From positions 496,001 through 560,000 of the forward strand of contig OZ176058.1 of NCBI GenBank assembly GCA_964247055.1: a DNA stretch of 64,000 nt, given 5' to 3'. The translations under genes and the position numbers were made by a program. Below the pieces are notes generated by a model. The model worked only from the letters and a program-made list of their open reading frames with translations, did no database searches and was not told where the DNA came from. Below are positions 39,401-48,674 of this stretch, piece by piece. The first letter of the stretch is position 1. Every line of letters starts with the position of its first letter. The DNA is from Paragordius varius. Taxonomy: Eukaryota; Nematomorpha.

Positions 39401-42357
39401 TTTATAAACTAACTTAAGGGAAAATTAAACAGCGGCCCTAAAAAAGCTTATCATGACCGTATTTCAATTTTTTTATTTTTTTATTTTAAATCAGTAATAT
39501 CACAAATAATTTAAATTTCAAAACAAAAACAAAAAAATTAAAATATTAACAGTATTTTATCAATATTCCCTTCAAAGATTAATTTGTTAAATTCGTTTCC
39601 AATTGAATACGCTAACTCAGTGGGACTCAAACCGCGGCCCCAAAAGTAATTTTTATACCCTATTTTCAACTTTTAATATCAATTTTTACTGTATTGAGAA
39701 TAACAATTAAACAGGTTAATTTTCAAAAAAATCGAAAAAAATCAAAATGTTGATAATATTTTATCAATATAATTTTATCAATATCTCGTCAAAGATTAGC
39801 TTATTATAAAGAAATTTGTTTCCAATTCAATTAGCTAACGGTTGTACTCAAATCTCGGCCCTAAAAAGCTTTTTATAAACCTATTGTCAACTTTATAATT
39901 TTTACTATAAATGAAACAATTAAATGTTAATTTGGAATAAAAAAATTATTATGTTTACTAATTATACCATAAATCTTCAATCTTATATTAAATTTTCTTT
40001 TTTTAACTATTTTCTTAAAATTTATTTTATATTAATTTTTAACGTATTTAATAATATGATATATTTTTAATTTTTTTATTATTTCAACTTTTTTTTCAAA
40101 AAAATAATATTTTACCGATTTCTTCGATTAAAAATATCCTTATATATAAAAAAATTAAATTTTTTAAATTGTCTTTTAAAAATTAATATTTTTACCAATC
40201 TAAAATTACATTTTTTATTATTACAACTTTTTTAAAAAAAACTTCAAAATTTCAAATTAAAACTTTTATATAAAAATTTTACATTCTAACTTGTAAATTA
40301 GAAATAATACAATAAATAGGTTAATTGAAAAAAACAAAAAAAATAATTCGATTTAGATATTCAAAAACCCTCCTATAATTTTTTTTAATTTTAAACTTTT
40401 GATTCACTTAAAATTTATAAAAAAATTTAACGTTTTTAATTAGTAAAAAAATTTATTATTTCAACTTTTTTTTCTAAAAAAAACAATATTATACCGATTT
40501 CTTTTATTCAAAAATATCCCTATATCGTAATTTAAAGTTTAAAAATCCCAGAATATAAAAATTATATTTTTAAATTTTAATAATTAATATTTTTACAAAT
40601 CTAAAATAATATTTTTATACATAGTATTATTCACTTAATTTAAAATCACATTTTTTATTATTTAACTTTTTTTTCAAGAAAAAATTTCAACTTTAATCTT
40701 TCAAAATTTCAACTTTAAACTTTATTAAAAAAAATTTAAAAATATAATTTTATAATTTTCTTATTTTTCAAACTTACATTTATTAGTTCTAGTTAAAAAT
40801 TTAAACTTTTTTTCTAAAAAAAATAATATTTCTAAAGATGGAAATTTTATTTTTTTTTTTATTTTGAATTAAAAATTAATATATTTACCAATCTATAATG
40901 ATATTTTTTATTATTACTCACTTTTTTTAAAAAACTTTCAAAAAATTTTTAAACTTTTATAATAAAATTTTTTGAATATAATTTTCTTTTTTCTCTCAAA
41001 CTTACATTTATTAGTTCTATTTAAAAAAATTTATTATTTCAACTTTTTTTCTAAAAAAATAATATTTCTAAAGATGAAAATTTTATTATTGTTTAAAACT
41101 TATATTTTTACCAATCTAAATTGATATTTTTTATTATTCACTTTTATAAAATTCTTTAAACTTTTTATATAAAAATTTTATAAACGAATTTAATTAGTAT
41201 ATATAAAAAAATTATTATTTTAACTTTTTTTGTAAAATAATAATATTTTACCGATTTCTTTAATTAAAAAACCCCATATAAAAAAATTTTATTTTTTAAT
41301 TGTTTTTTCAAAAATTAAAATTTTACCATTTTAAAAATTAATATATTTAACAATCTAAATTAATATTTTTAGTATTTCAACTTTTTTTAGAAAAAATTTT
41401 AAAAAAAATTAATTTAAACTTTTTTTATAAAAATTTTATAGATTTTTTTTTAACTTACATTTATTAGTTCTAGCCAGCATTTCTAACTCTGGGTTTCTTT
41501 TATTAGCACGCAAGTGAGATTTTCTACGTGCCATTTCAATTGCAAAGTCAGCTGTTGTTTTTTGGTCAATCAGCTGATTAGTTTTCGCGCTGCCATGGTA
41601 ACGGTTGCCATCGGCAACGGCAAATGGATACCCAATATTAATAACAGCTGATGTTAATTCTTGTTGGTTTCTATCCAATTCTGTATTTGCTTTAAGGTTG
41701 GAACCAATTTCTCGGCGTTTTTGAACTATTAATTAAGTAATAAAATATTTTAAAATAATAAATTAAAAATGTTATATATATATTTATAAAAAAAATTATA
41801 AATAACTAAATTATTTTAAATAAAATTTAAAATCTAAATATATATAATATATATTTTGAATATTTAATTAATTATAAAAAAATGCAAACTAATAAAATTG
41901 CGATAAAAAAATATGTATTTATCAATATTACGAAAATCCTATTTAAGGTTGAAAAAAGTTGAACAAATAATATAATATATAAAACAAAGCCTTTAATTAA
42001 TAAAAGTAATTATTAATAATAGGGAATATATAAAATGAATTTAATTTATTTAATAAATTTTTATTAATAAAATTAAAACTCAAAACTCTACAATTACTTT
42101 TAATAAACACTAAAAAATATTAATAGTTAAAATTTATTTGTTAAATAGCTATCACAAAATATATTATGGAGAAAGATTTGACACGATTTATTAGGATTTA
42201 ACAAAATATAAAGTATTAAATAAAATTAAATACTTTCGATTTTTTCTTTCAAAGTTGGAATTTCATCAGGGTGAATTTGCAATATATGTTTTGCAGGAAG
42301 TTGAGCCAAGCCCTTTATTTGCAAATTAAAGATGTGTCGAATTTGGATTTTCAACAT
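24991..42357 (-). CDS. mRpL38: Mitochondrial ribosomal protein L38, expanded form, twelve exons, complete
   Basis: Exons on the minus strand: 42357-42234, 41725-41459, 37188-36742, 35916-35738, 32622-32453, 30730-30596, 29477-29031, 28458-28219, 27183-26990, 26459-26372, 25598-25463, 25071-24991. They make 835 codons and every phase joins. The start MLKIQIRHIFNLQIKG is a basic amphipathic mitochondrial presequence; an in-frame ATG at 42411 is possible but fits worse. Landmarks of the large-subunit protein L38 (PEBP-like fold): LAEHYGLYRDIFGP at residue 210, YTLLLTSLDP at 376, EVLHWFVANIP at 584, LPYIRPFFPRGLGYHR at 634, then VFLLF. The C-terminus (KWMRDDITKQRLGQPPYDR) resembles insect L38. 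Family length is near 380-420, so about half is added: Asn-rich inserts near residues 148-205 and 225-325, and ~190 residues between LTSLDP and EVLHW where relatives have about ten. The acceptor of the last exon is the least certain junction. Confidence 0.9.
26752..26790 (-). repeat. Donor-edge echo of mRpL38 exon 9
   Basis: Downstream of exon 9 in the gene's sense, the sequence TTACATTTATTCGATTATAA followed by AACACGAAGTTT matches the exon 9 end (TTACATTCATTCTATCAGAA...CTGAGTT) with its donor. It stays in the same frame and is diverged. Confidence 0.6.
27331..27580. mobile_element. MITE-B copy, worn
   Basis: Begins AACCATTTACAATTCAAATT; single arm units only. It lies in the exon 8/9 intron of mRpL38. 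Confidence 0.7.
27960..28012 (-). repeat. Donor-edge echo 1 of mRpL38 exon 8
   Basis: Repeats the last ~50 bases of exon 8 and its GTAAGAATTAAATTTG donor. Reads TAVPTPDYTSYL where the exon has TAVPTSDYASYL. More decayed relatives of the same edge lie near 27640-27695 and 27300-27320, each further downstream in the intron. A short CAGCTG-bearing piece at about 28118 may be another. Confidence 0.8.
29031..29477 (-). repeat. mRpL38: In-frame internal repeats inside mRpL38 exon 7
   Basis: Within this exon three imperfect 30-35 residue units follow each other: one with AQNHMTATKNTACDLNLPAD, one with TQNHMAETGNTADISNLSAV, one with TQNHMAETGKTAV. All are in frame and the units share DNA as well as protein. 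They form part of the insertion that splits the PEBP-like fold and probably lie on a surface loop. Confidence 0.85.
29485..32450. repeat. A-rich low-complexity introns with a degenerate ~190-240 bp satellite
   Basis: Introns on both sides of exon 6 (30596-30730) are strongly A-rich on the plus strand (T-rich in the mRNA sense). Units with ATTAATTTATATTCAGAAAA followed by AATAAATTATTAAAAATTAT recur near 31330, 31725, 31845, 32085 and 32275. A clear copy of the exon 6 acceptor edge lies at about 30850-30880. The satellite motif TTTTTCTGAATATAAATTAA (minus strand) is similar to the same edge (CTAGAAAAACTGAAAATATA type), so the array may descend from it. Confidence 0.55.
32718..33379. mobile_element. 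MITE-B copy with the largest arm expansion
   Basis: Starts ATACCATTGAACAAATCAAA and ends GTAAATGGTATATA, next to a (TA)n run (33378-33415). The left arm is a ~390 bp array of about eighteen ~21 bp units; the right arm has about four. It lies in an mRpL38 intron. Minus-strand frames rich in FKGEFELF are readings of the unit, not genes. Confidence 0.85.
33570..33632 (-). repeat. Acceptor-edge echo 1 of mRpL38 exon 5
   Basis: Reads TTTTTAG then TSQSSEIKYLPYATCSLNN, against TSQSPEITILTPYATCSLIN in the exon. Two codon changes in the shared TSQS (TCT/TCC, CAG/CAA) are synonymous. The frame stays open but no donor follows. Confidence 0.8.
33800..33862 (-). repeat. Acceptor-edge echo 2 of mRpL38 exon 5
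   Basis: Reads TTCTCAG then LPVITILIPYTTCALNLN in frame, aligned with PEITILTPYATCSLINN. It is more diverged than the copy at 33570-33632 and lies further upstream in the gene's sense. Confidence 0.72.
34095..34302. mobile_element. MITE-B copy, short
   Basis: Starts TACCATTTACAGTCAAAAAT and keeps the centre (CTAATATAACTCATTATTAT... type). Single arm units; the right end is lost into satellite S1. Confidence 0.7.
34310..35400. repeat. Satellite S1, about seven units
   Basis: Units of ~150-190 bp share ATCAGGATTCTCAGAGTGCT, TTTTGAGCTTTACGAGT and ATCAGAAAATTTGAGCA. They start near 34316, 34488, 34647, 34793, 34935, 35105 and 35265, inside the exon 4/5 intron of mRpL38. The same motifs occur outside the gene at 23790-24610. 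Confidence 0.75.
35920..36260. repeat. Intronic tandem repeat of about 100-130 bp
   Basis: CAATTGTTTTAGAACTCTAT and ATTAATAAAAGAGCTAATTA recur about three times in the exon 3/4 intron of mRpL38, directly upstream of the exon 4 acceptor. Confidence 0.65.
37340..37985 (-). repeat. Array of acceptor-edge echoes of mRpL38 exon 3
   Basis: Upstream of exon 3 (37188) the exon start with its acceptor is repeated at about 37340-37415, 37520-37595 and 37745-37815, with a decayed fourth near 37920-37980; spacing is roughly 200 bp. The first three keep the frame: all contain VERCIH, followed by AENQ, AENQ and TENQ. Leading residues read LIDLNS, LINLDN and FINMDS against LINLDS. Acceptors are CAATAG, AAAAG and CAATAG. 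None has a donor. Confidence 0.85.
38133..38530. mobile_element. MITE-A, composite of two copies
   Basis: A full left arm and centre run into a second centre and right arm, giving ~400 bp. Ends CAGTAAAAATTGAAATTATA and ...TTTCAATATTTACTG are TA-flanked or nearly so. Confidence 0.7.
38700..38890. repeat. Single satellite S1 unit
   Basis: Contains AGACTCAAGGTATAAGTTTT and ATCGAATTATCGCAAAATTA, matching the S1 order of motifs. It lies in the exon 2/3 intron of mRpL38. Confidence 0.55.
39040..39900. repeat. Satellite S2, five units of about 190-230 bp
   Basis: GCTAACTCAGTGGGACTCAA followed by CCGCGGCCCTAAAAAAGC-type sequence recurs near 39065, 39230, 39412, 39605 and 39830. The G+C-rich core stands out sharply. 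It lies in the exon 2/3 intron of mRpL38; the two exons join in phase without it, so it is not needed as coding sequence. Confidence 0.78.
40770..41024 (-). repeat. Two donor-edge echoes of mRpL38 exon 2
   Basis: At 40770-40794 and 41000-41024 the exon 2 end (...TAGAACTAATAAAT, peptide RTNK) recurs with its GTAAGTTTG donor. Both lie downstream of exon 2 in the gene's sense. Further T-rich units of ~220-250 bp between 40000 and 41430 look like older members of the same array. Confidence 0.78.
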
Positions 42358-42492
42358 AAGCACATGTAATTTTATCGATTCAAAAATATAAACGATGAAA
42401 GGTAAAATCAAATGACTTTTTAAATAAATTTTTTAAAAATAGTATTAAAATAAATAGTATAATAAAAGAACAATATAAGCCTAGGAATAATA

Positions 42493-42570
<78 letters not shown>

Positions 42571-43147
42571 AATATTTTGATAAATATAGTATACATCTAT
42601 GAATCATTTATAGACAGAGATCACTCTTGAATATCATTTCTATTTAAAGATAAATAAATTTTAAATGTACACAATTTAAAAAAAAATATCTTATTTTCTA
42701 ATTTTTGTTTATTAACTATGTTAGCCGCAGAATTTCAAATTGGTATTTCCAATAAAAATTGCGAACAATGTATTATAGATTTTTTCTAGAACAAAAATCT
42801 AATATTCAAGCTTTTATTAAAATATTTACAATTATGTTAATTTTTGACACTATCAATTAAAAATTGGTTAAGTTTAACCAGTTATCCCTTTTTTTCCTAT
42901 TTATATGCAGTCTCTTAGTTTGTCACTGTAAATAATAATATAACCTCCAAAGATTTGATTTTTGACATAATGTGTTATTGTAATTATTATTTTATTTGAT
43001 TTTATCCTTCCAAGTTTATCTAAAAACCCTACCCCTAAAGCTGTTTTCTCAATAGAAGTTTCATAACTCATTTTTTAAACTTTATAATAATAGCTAATCC
43101 ATATTATATATGAGTAATCATTATTAGAGGTAGAAATCCGGAATTGA
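42358..43147. other. Upstream region of mRpL38, with a long (TA)n run
   Basis: It should hold the mRpL38 promoter, but no clear element is visible. (TA)n spans about 42497-42567. The rest is unremarkable AT-rich sequence without exons or known repeats. Confidence 0.4.
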
Positions 43148-43285
43148 CAGTAAAAATTGAAAATATTCGGACAAAATATAAAATACAAATATTTTTTTAC
43201 AAAATCAACCATATTTTTTAAATGTTGCTTTTTTTATACAACTGGTTATTGAAGAATATAAAATAAATGTAAATTGGTAGCATAA

Positions 43286-46200
43286 CACTGTGCAACAAAA
43301 TATGGGGTCAATTTTCTGGACTCGATTTTCTAAAAATTTTCTGATTCCTTATAGTGTTGTGATCAGATTTGCGTAAAAATTTTTTTTACTTTCCCAGCTC
43401 GTTTTCGAGATATGGGACTTTTTCCATATTTGGACATATCCAAAATTTTCTTGTTTGTAAATATTTTTCGCTATGTAAACGAATAATATGTGGCTTACAT
43501 AAGTATTTTTACAAGAAATTACCAATTTATCTTCAAACTAAAAAAAAAATTTACTTAAAATATCCAATACTTTTTGTTTTAGGGGGCAAAAACCCTCAAA
43601 AATTGGGTAACTTAACATTTTTTCACACAAATATTTTTTATCAATTTATTAAATCAAAACAAACTTTATTATATGTTCTTGGATGTTGATAATGTTTGTT
43701 TAAATATAAATATCACTTTGTAATAGCTTTGTGGACTTTTATTTTTAAAAATAAATTTAATTTTTACAGCTTTTTTGTTGCTTTTTTTATGTAAAAAATA
43801 ATTTAATTTAGTCAGCTGTAAATACTAATTTCATTTTTTCATCTGAAATTTTTAAATTTTGACCATATATGGTGGCAGATATGTTGATTCGTTTGCTTCA
43901 TTTTTAAATATTTTAAAATAATATAAAATGGACAATGATTCTTATATAAATTTGTGATTGAATTCTGAATCGGAAAAATCGTCTGCCTTTTGGATATGAG
44001 AAGAACACACCAAAACCATCAAATACATTTTATATTTATACATTAGGGTTATGGATGATTCTTTATTTGTAAAGAGTGCAATGTAAAGAGGCTTATTACC
44101 CTGATGAAGTTTTACGATACTCGGAAATGAATTCTTTTTTAAAAAAGTTTAATCACCCATAAAATTTCAGTTGTTTAGAGAACAGGTATGCCACAGAGAA
44201 ATCAAAGGAAAGCACCCTCATATACTAAATTATATTTTTAATAATTTTAACCAATTATTTCTAGACGCTTCTCAGGTATATATTTTACATCTTTAGGAAA
44301 GTTTAAAGGCATTTTTATTGGACCGTGCCGGAGAGCACAGGCCAATATTAATAGCATTCAGCCGAGTATATAGGGAAACCTATGATAATTTTGAAAATAT
44401 TTTGCAACTCCTCCGATACAACTTCCATTATTGGCATGTAACAGCGGATTATAAAGTTTCTAAAATTCTAATATTTTTATAGGTCATGGGACTGCTTTAC
44501 GGAATACAGAAAGGATTTCCTAAATTCTTTTGTCCTTTGTGTGAGTGGGACTCGCGGGACACCGATAACCATTACACAAAAAAAAATTGGCCCGCCAGAA
44601 CTTATGAAGTTGGGCCCAAGAATCAGACTAATTCTCCATTAATATCAGCTAACAAATTTGTTTTGCCGCCATTGCACACACTGCTTGGATTGGCCAAAAC
44701 ATTTTTGTGCAGTCTCGATAAAAATGGCGAAGCTTGGGCCCATTACTTCAGGAAGTTCAGGATGACGCCTGCCAAAATTAACGCCGCAGTTTTGATAGGG
44801 CCGTAGGTATTATACTTTTAATTTTAGGTTACGAATCTTTTCAATGATGTTATGTTTGAATCTAAAATGCAACCCAAAGAAAAAGCGGCATGGGTTGCAT
44901 TGCGAACTTTTTCTCAAAATTTTTTGGGAAATACAAAAAATAAGAACCATCTGGAATTAGGCAATCGTTTAATAGATTCTTTAAATAGGATGGGTATGTA
45001 TGTTATAATACATTTGTTTTTTAAACATTTATATTAATTTTTATCCTATAGGATGCCGCATGAGTCTAAAGCTCCATATGGTGGATTCCCATCTACATTT
45101 TTTTCCAAAAGACTCAATTAGTGACCAAAGAGGAGAAAAGGGTCACCAGCTTTTGAAACCCTTCGAAAAAACCTATCGAAACAATATAAATTTAATTTGC
45201 GATTATATATATATGAATAAATAAATTATTATTTTATTTTTTCTACACCTAATTTACTTTATTATTCTAGATTAGATTATCCGTGTCTTAAAATCTTTTG
45301 ACCAAAATATATTCTAAATATTCACTTTAATAACTGATTATAATTAGGATTTGCATATAGTTCAATATAATATGATGAAATTATTTATTAATGGTAGATT
45401 TTATTAGGCATATTCTTCAATTTTCTCTGCACAGTCATCCATATTGAAAGTAATCTATTAGCTGATGTGATATACAAATTGTTGCGATTGGGTACTTTGT
45501 CATGATAATATAACTACCTATTAATAAAATACTTTTATGTGGCAGACGCCAAAATCGAATTGGTAAATAATTTTAAATACTTGGGCGATGTCATACATTG
45601 TCTAGGTGTGGAATAAACAAATCAGTTAAATATAGATCCCAACAGGTTGGGGTAAAATATCATTAACTTAAATTTATGCTTAAACATATATCAGCAAAAA
45701 ACAAAGGTTGATTAGAGTTGTTGATAAGCGACAATAGTTTAAATTAAATAAAACGTTAACGACAAAAAATAATTTAACTGAAGAGACGATAACCCAAATA
45801 AAATTTTTAAGAATATATGGTTAAAATTATTAAAAATATAATTTAGTATATGAGGGTGCTTTCCTTTGATTTCCCTGTGGCATACCTGTTCCCTAAACAA
45901 CTGAAATTTTATGGGTGATTAAACTTTTTTAAAAAAGAATTCATTTCCGAGTATCGTAAAACTTCATCAGGGTAATAAGCTTCTTTAGATTGCATTCTTG
46001 ACAAAGAGGGAATCATCCATAACCCTAATGTATAAATATAAAATGTATTTGATGGTTTTGGTGTGTTCTTCTCATATCCAAAAGGCAGACGATTTTTCCG
46101 ATTCAGAATTCAATCACAAATTTATATAAGAATCATTGTCCATTTTATATTATTTTAAAATATTTAAAAATGAAGCAAACGAATCAACATATCTGCCACC

Positions 46201-46773
46201 ATATATGGTCAAAATTTAAAAATTTCAGATGAAAAAATGAAATTAGTATTTACAGCTGACTAAATTAAATTATTTTTTACATAAAAAAAGCAACAAAAAA
46301 GCTGTAAAAATTAAATTTATTTTTAAAAATAAAAGTCCACAAAGCTATTACAAAGTGATATTTATATTTAAACAAACATTATCAACATCCAAGAACATAT
46401 AATAAAGTTTGTTTTGATTTAATAAATTGATAAAAAATATTTGTGTGAAAAAATGTTAAGTTACCCAATTTTTGAGGGTTTTTGCCCCCTAAAACAAAAA
46501 GTATTGGATATTTTAAGTAAATTTTTTTTTAGTTTGAAGATAAATTGGTAATTTCTTGTAAAAATACTTATGTAAGCCACATATTATTCGTTTACATAGC
46601 GAAAAATATTTACAAACAAGAAAATTTTGGATATGTCCAAATATGGAAAAAGTCCCATATCTCGAAAACGAGCTGGGAAAGTAAAAAAATTTTTTACGCA
46701 AATCTGATCACAATACTATAAGGAATCAGAAAATATTTAGAAAATCGAGTCCAGAAAAAGTTGTGTCACAGTG
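43286..46773. mobile_element. DNA transposon, 3488 bp, with ~960 bp terminal inverted repeats
   Basis: Termini CACTGTGCAACA and TGTGTCACAGTG are flanked by TAA on both sides, a 3 bp target duplication. Left arm 43286-44253, right arm 45818-46773; they are nearly identical over almost 1 kb, so the copy is fairly young or its arms have been homogenised. The ~1.56 kb centre holds the transposase relic. CACTG ends with a 3 bp duplication suggest the CMC (CACTA/Mirage/Chapaev) group, but this is inference from the ends. Open frames inside both arms (106 codons at 43369, 62 at 46701 minus) are the same arm sequence and not recognised. Confidence 0.85.
44254..45224 (+). pseudogene. Transposase relic with very short introns
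   Basis: Reading frames match a transposase-like family widespread in animals, often annotated only as 'uncharacterized protein'. In order: FLDASQ, SLKAFLLDRAGEHRP, WHVTADYKVMGLLYGIQKGF, FCPLCEWDSRDTDNHY, FVLPPLHTLLGLAKTF, FSQNFLGNTKNKNHLELGNR, MSLKLHMVDSHLHFFP, ending YIYMNK then TAA. Between these the frame is broken by GT...AG segments of 21 nt (44276-44296), 27 nt (44456-44482), 21 nt (44807-44827) and 58 nt (44994-45051). Removing them restores the frame exactly. A TAG at 44804-44806 falls where I expect Gln after GP, so this copy looks dead. The N-terminal part is not identified and may lie in the left arm. Confidence 0.75.
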
Positions 46774-47135
46774 TAATTAATTATATACTTTATATTATAT
46801 ATAAAAAATTCAAGTTTGAAAACGTATGATTGTTTTAGAAAAAAAGTATTTTGCTTTATATTTTTATATTTTGTCCGTATAATTTCTGTTTTTCCTATAA
46901 ATGACAAAAAGAATTTGAATAAGCTCAATGCTTCAATAAATAAATATTTATCATGCATTTTATTATGAAAAGTAAATAATGATATCTATGAATGATTTCC
47001 AAAAGTTTCATTGTTTTGTGATCTGTAAATATGAGCTAGTTTCTTAAACGCGATTATAGAGTTATTGATTAGCATTCTTATTTTTTTTAAAAAAAAACAT
47101 TCGTTTTAATAACCAAATATAATCTTACATACATC

Positions 47136-47345
47136 ATATATAAATTAAATTAAATATACAATTTAGAGTGTCTTTTTTCCTTTTTCTAAAGGGTATGACC
47201 TTAATTGTATCTGGATTTGTGAAGGCTTAACACTCGCCTGCCTGCCCAAGACTGACAGTGATAATGGAAAAATTGCGTAGTTTCGGGGTTCGAACTCTTA
47301 CATGCAGTGTAAGAGTCCGGCGCCCTACCTACTCCATCACGCCTT
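47136..47345 (-). mobile_element. tRNA-derived SINE with target duplication
   Basis: On the minus strand it begins GGCGTGATGGAGTAGGTAGG (A-box-like) and reaches GAGTTCGAACCCC (B box) about 35 bases later, then an unrelated body and an AT-rich tail. TTACATACATC flanks it at 47125-47135 and 47346-47356, the mark of LINE-driven insertion. The T stem does not pair, so it is not a working tRNA. It is the only copy I see here. Confidence 0.8.
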
Positions 47346-47530
47346 TTACATACATCGTTTAAAAAGAAAAATAAATTGTTTTGAAAAAAAATTAATTACA
47401 AATACGTTATTAAAACATAAATCAACGTGGTAAGGAGATTTTTACCATATCCAACTCGAAATTTGGTTACAATTTGCTTATTTCTATGCCAATTTAATTA
47501 ACACTTGAATACAACACACTCATTTTAGTC

Positions 47531-48081
47531 CTTCGATTCAAATTGGGGTAGTTGGATACCCCAGGCCTGTTTAAAATCAAATACTTTAGAAAGTATGGAA
47601 GGAATCGAAACCATGGCAATATTTTGCACTTATATAACATTAATAAACCGAAATATATAAAAAATTTTATTCAAAAATACTTGATATTACACATTTTAAG
47701 CTAAAACCAAAAGGTAAAAATTTTGTCAACGTGACATGTGTCAAATTGTAAAATTGAAAAATTATACAAACTAAACCCCTTTTTCTATTTCTATCAATGT
47801 TAGATGTAATTTATATAAAAAATTAGCTTTAGTTTTAGCCTTAAAATTAAATAAAGACGATATTTTGCAAAAATTTTGTAAAATAAAAATGGCGTCGAAG
47901 TAGTTTGAGATGGAGCTTTTTTTTCAAAACAAAATTTTATCAAGATATATTGGCATATTTATATAATATTTATCAGGATAGAAGCATAAATTTAAATTGG
48001 GACCGTTTCCTTCAGTAGTTTTTTAAAAATATTAATTTAAAATAGGTCTGGGGTATTTAGATACCCCAATTTGAATCGAAG
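47531..48081. mobile_element. 551 bp inverted-repeat element
   Basis: Ends of about 50 bp are inverted copies: CTTCGATTCAAATTGGGGTA ... CCCCAGGCCTG on the left and its partner on the right. Each end itself holds a palindrome (GGGGTATCTAAATACCCC on the right). No coding capacity; target duplication unclear. One copy in the window. Confidence 0.7.
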
Positions 48082-48395
48082 TGTTAAATAACAGACTCAT
48101 ATTTAGTGCTTTTTTAAAATTTAATGTTTATTGGGTAATGTGTTGAAATGATAATTTAAGACTTGGGAAAATTTTCTAGTTATTGACGCTCTAGATCAGG
48201 TAACATGCGGTCATACAAGTGCCTTTTTTTAACCCTAAATTATTTATTAAATTATTTAATGTATTTATTTTGAGTGTATGTATTTGCAATATATAATATT
48301 GCTATGAAAATTATATTGGTGTTATAGGGCGCTCGGCTCTTGACACAGATAAATTTTTTGTGGCTTTATAAATATCTTGGAGGGATAAATTAATG

Positions 48396-48674
48396 TAGAG
48401 TAAAAATGGAAATTATACGGACAAATCGTTAAAATGCAAAGACAAATATTTTTTCTAAAGACAACCATATTTTTCACCTTAATTTTTCTCATATAAATTT
48501 AATTACAAATGAATTGATTATGCTAGTTTTATATGTTTCTATTTTACACTTTGGTATTTAATACAATAAGTTATATTGATATAAATCAAGGTTTAAAAAA
48601 GTATGGTTGTCTTTTGAAAAAAAATATGTCTCTATATTTTAAAGTTTTTGTCCGTATAATTTCAATTTTTATTG
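48396..48674. mobile_element. MITE-A copy
   Basis: Paired arms; ends slightly worn (GAGTAAAAATGG..., ...TTTTTATTG). Its right half is the left edge of duplication unit 1. Confidence 0.78.

Larger units (their letters stand above)
43148..46897. mobile_element. MITE-A copy split by the large transposon
   Basis: The left part is at 43148-43285 and the right part at 46774-46897. The host sequence reads through as ...GGTAGCATAA / TTAATTATATAC, matching the usual MITE-A centre. The MITE is therefore older than the transposon within it. Confidence 0.8.

Noticed and set aside
39040-39900. Satellite S2 cores as an mRpL38 exon
   Set aside because: Exons 2 and 3 join directly in phase and match the family there (LARTNKLLINLDSVE).
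42380-42607. Minus-strand frame with a long IY repeat
   Set aside because: A reading of the (TA)n run.
43369-43689. 106-codon frame and its partner at 46513-46701
   Set aside because: They are the two inverted arms of the transposon; no protein family is recognisable and the copies have the same frame only because they are repeats.
47281-47345. Minus-strand tRNA gene
   Set aside because: A and B boxes are present but the T stem does not pair, and target duplications bound a longer element, so it is a SINE head.
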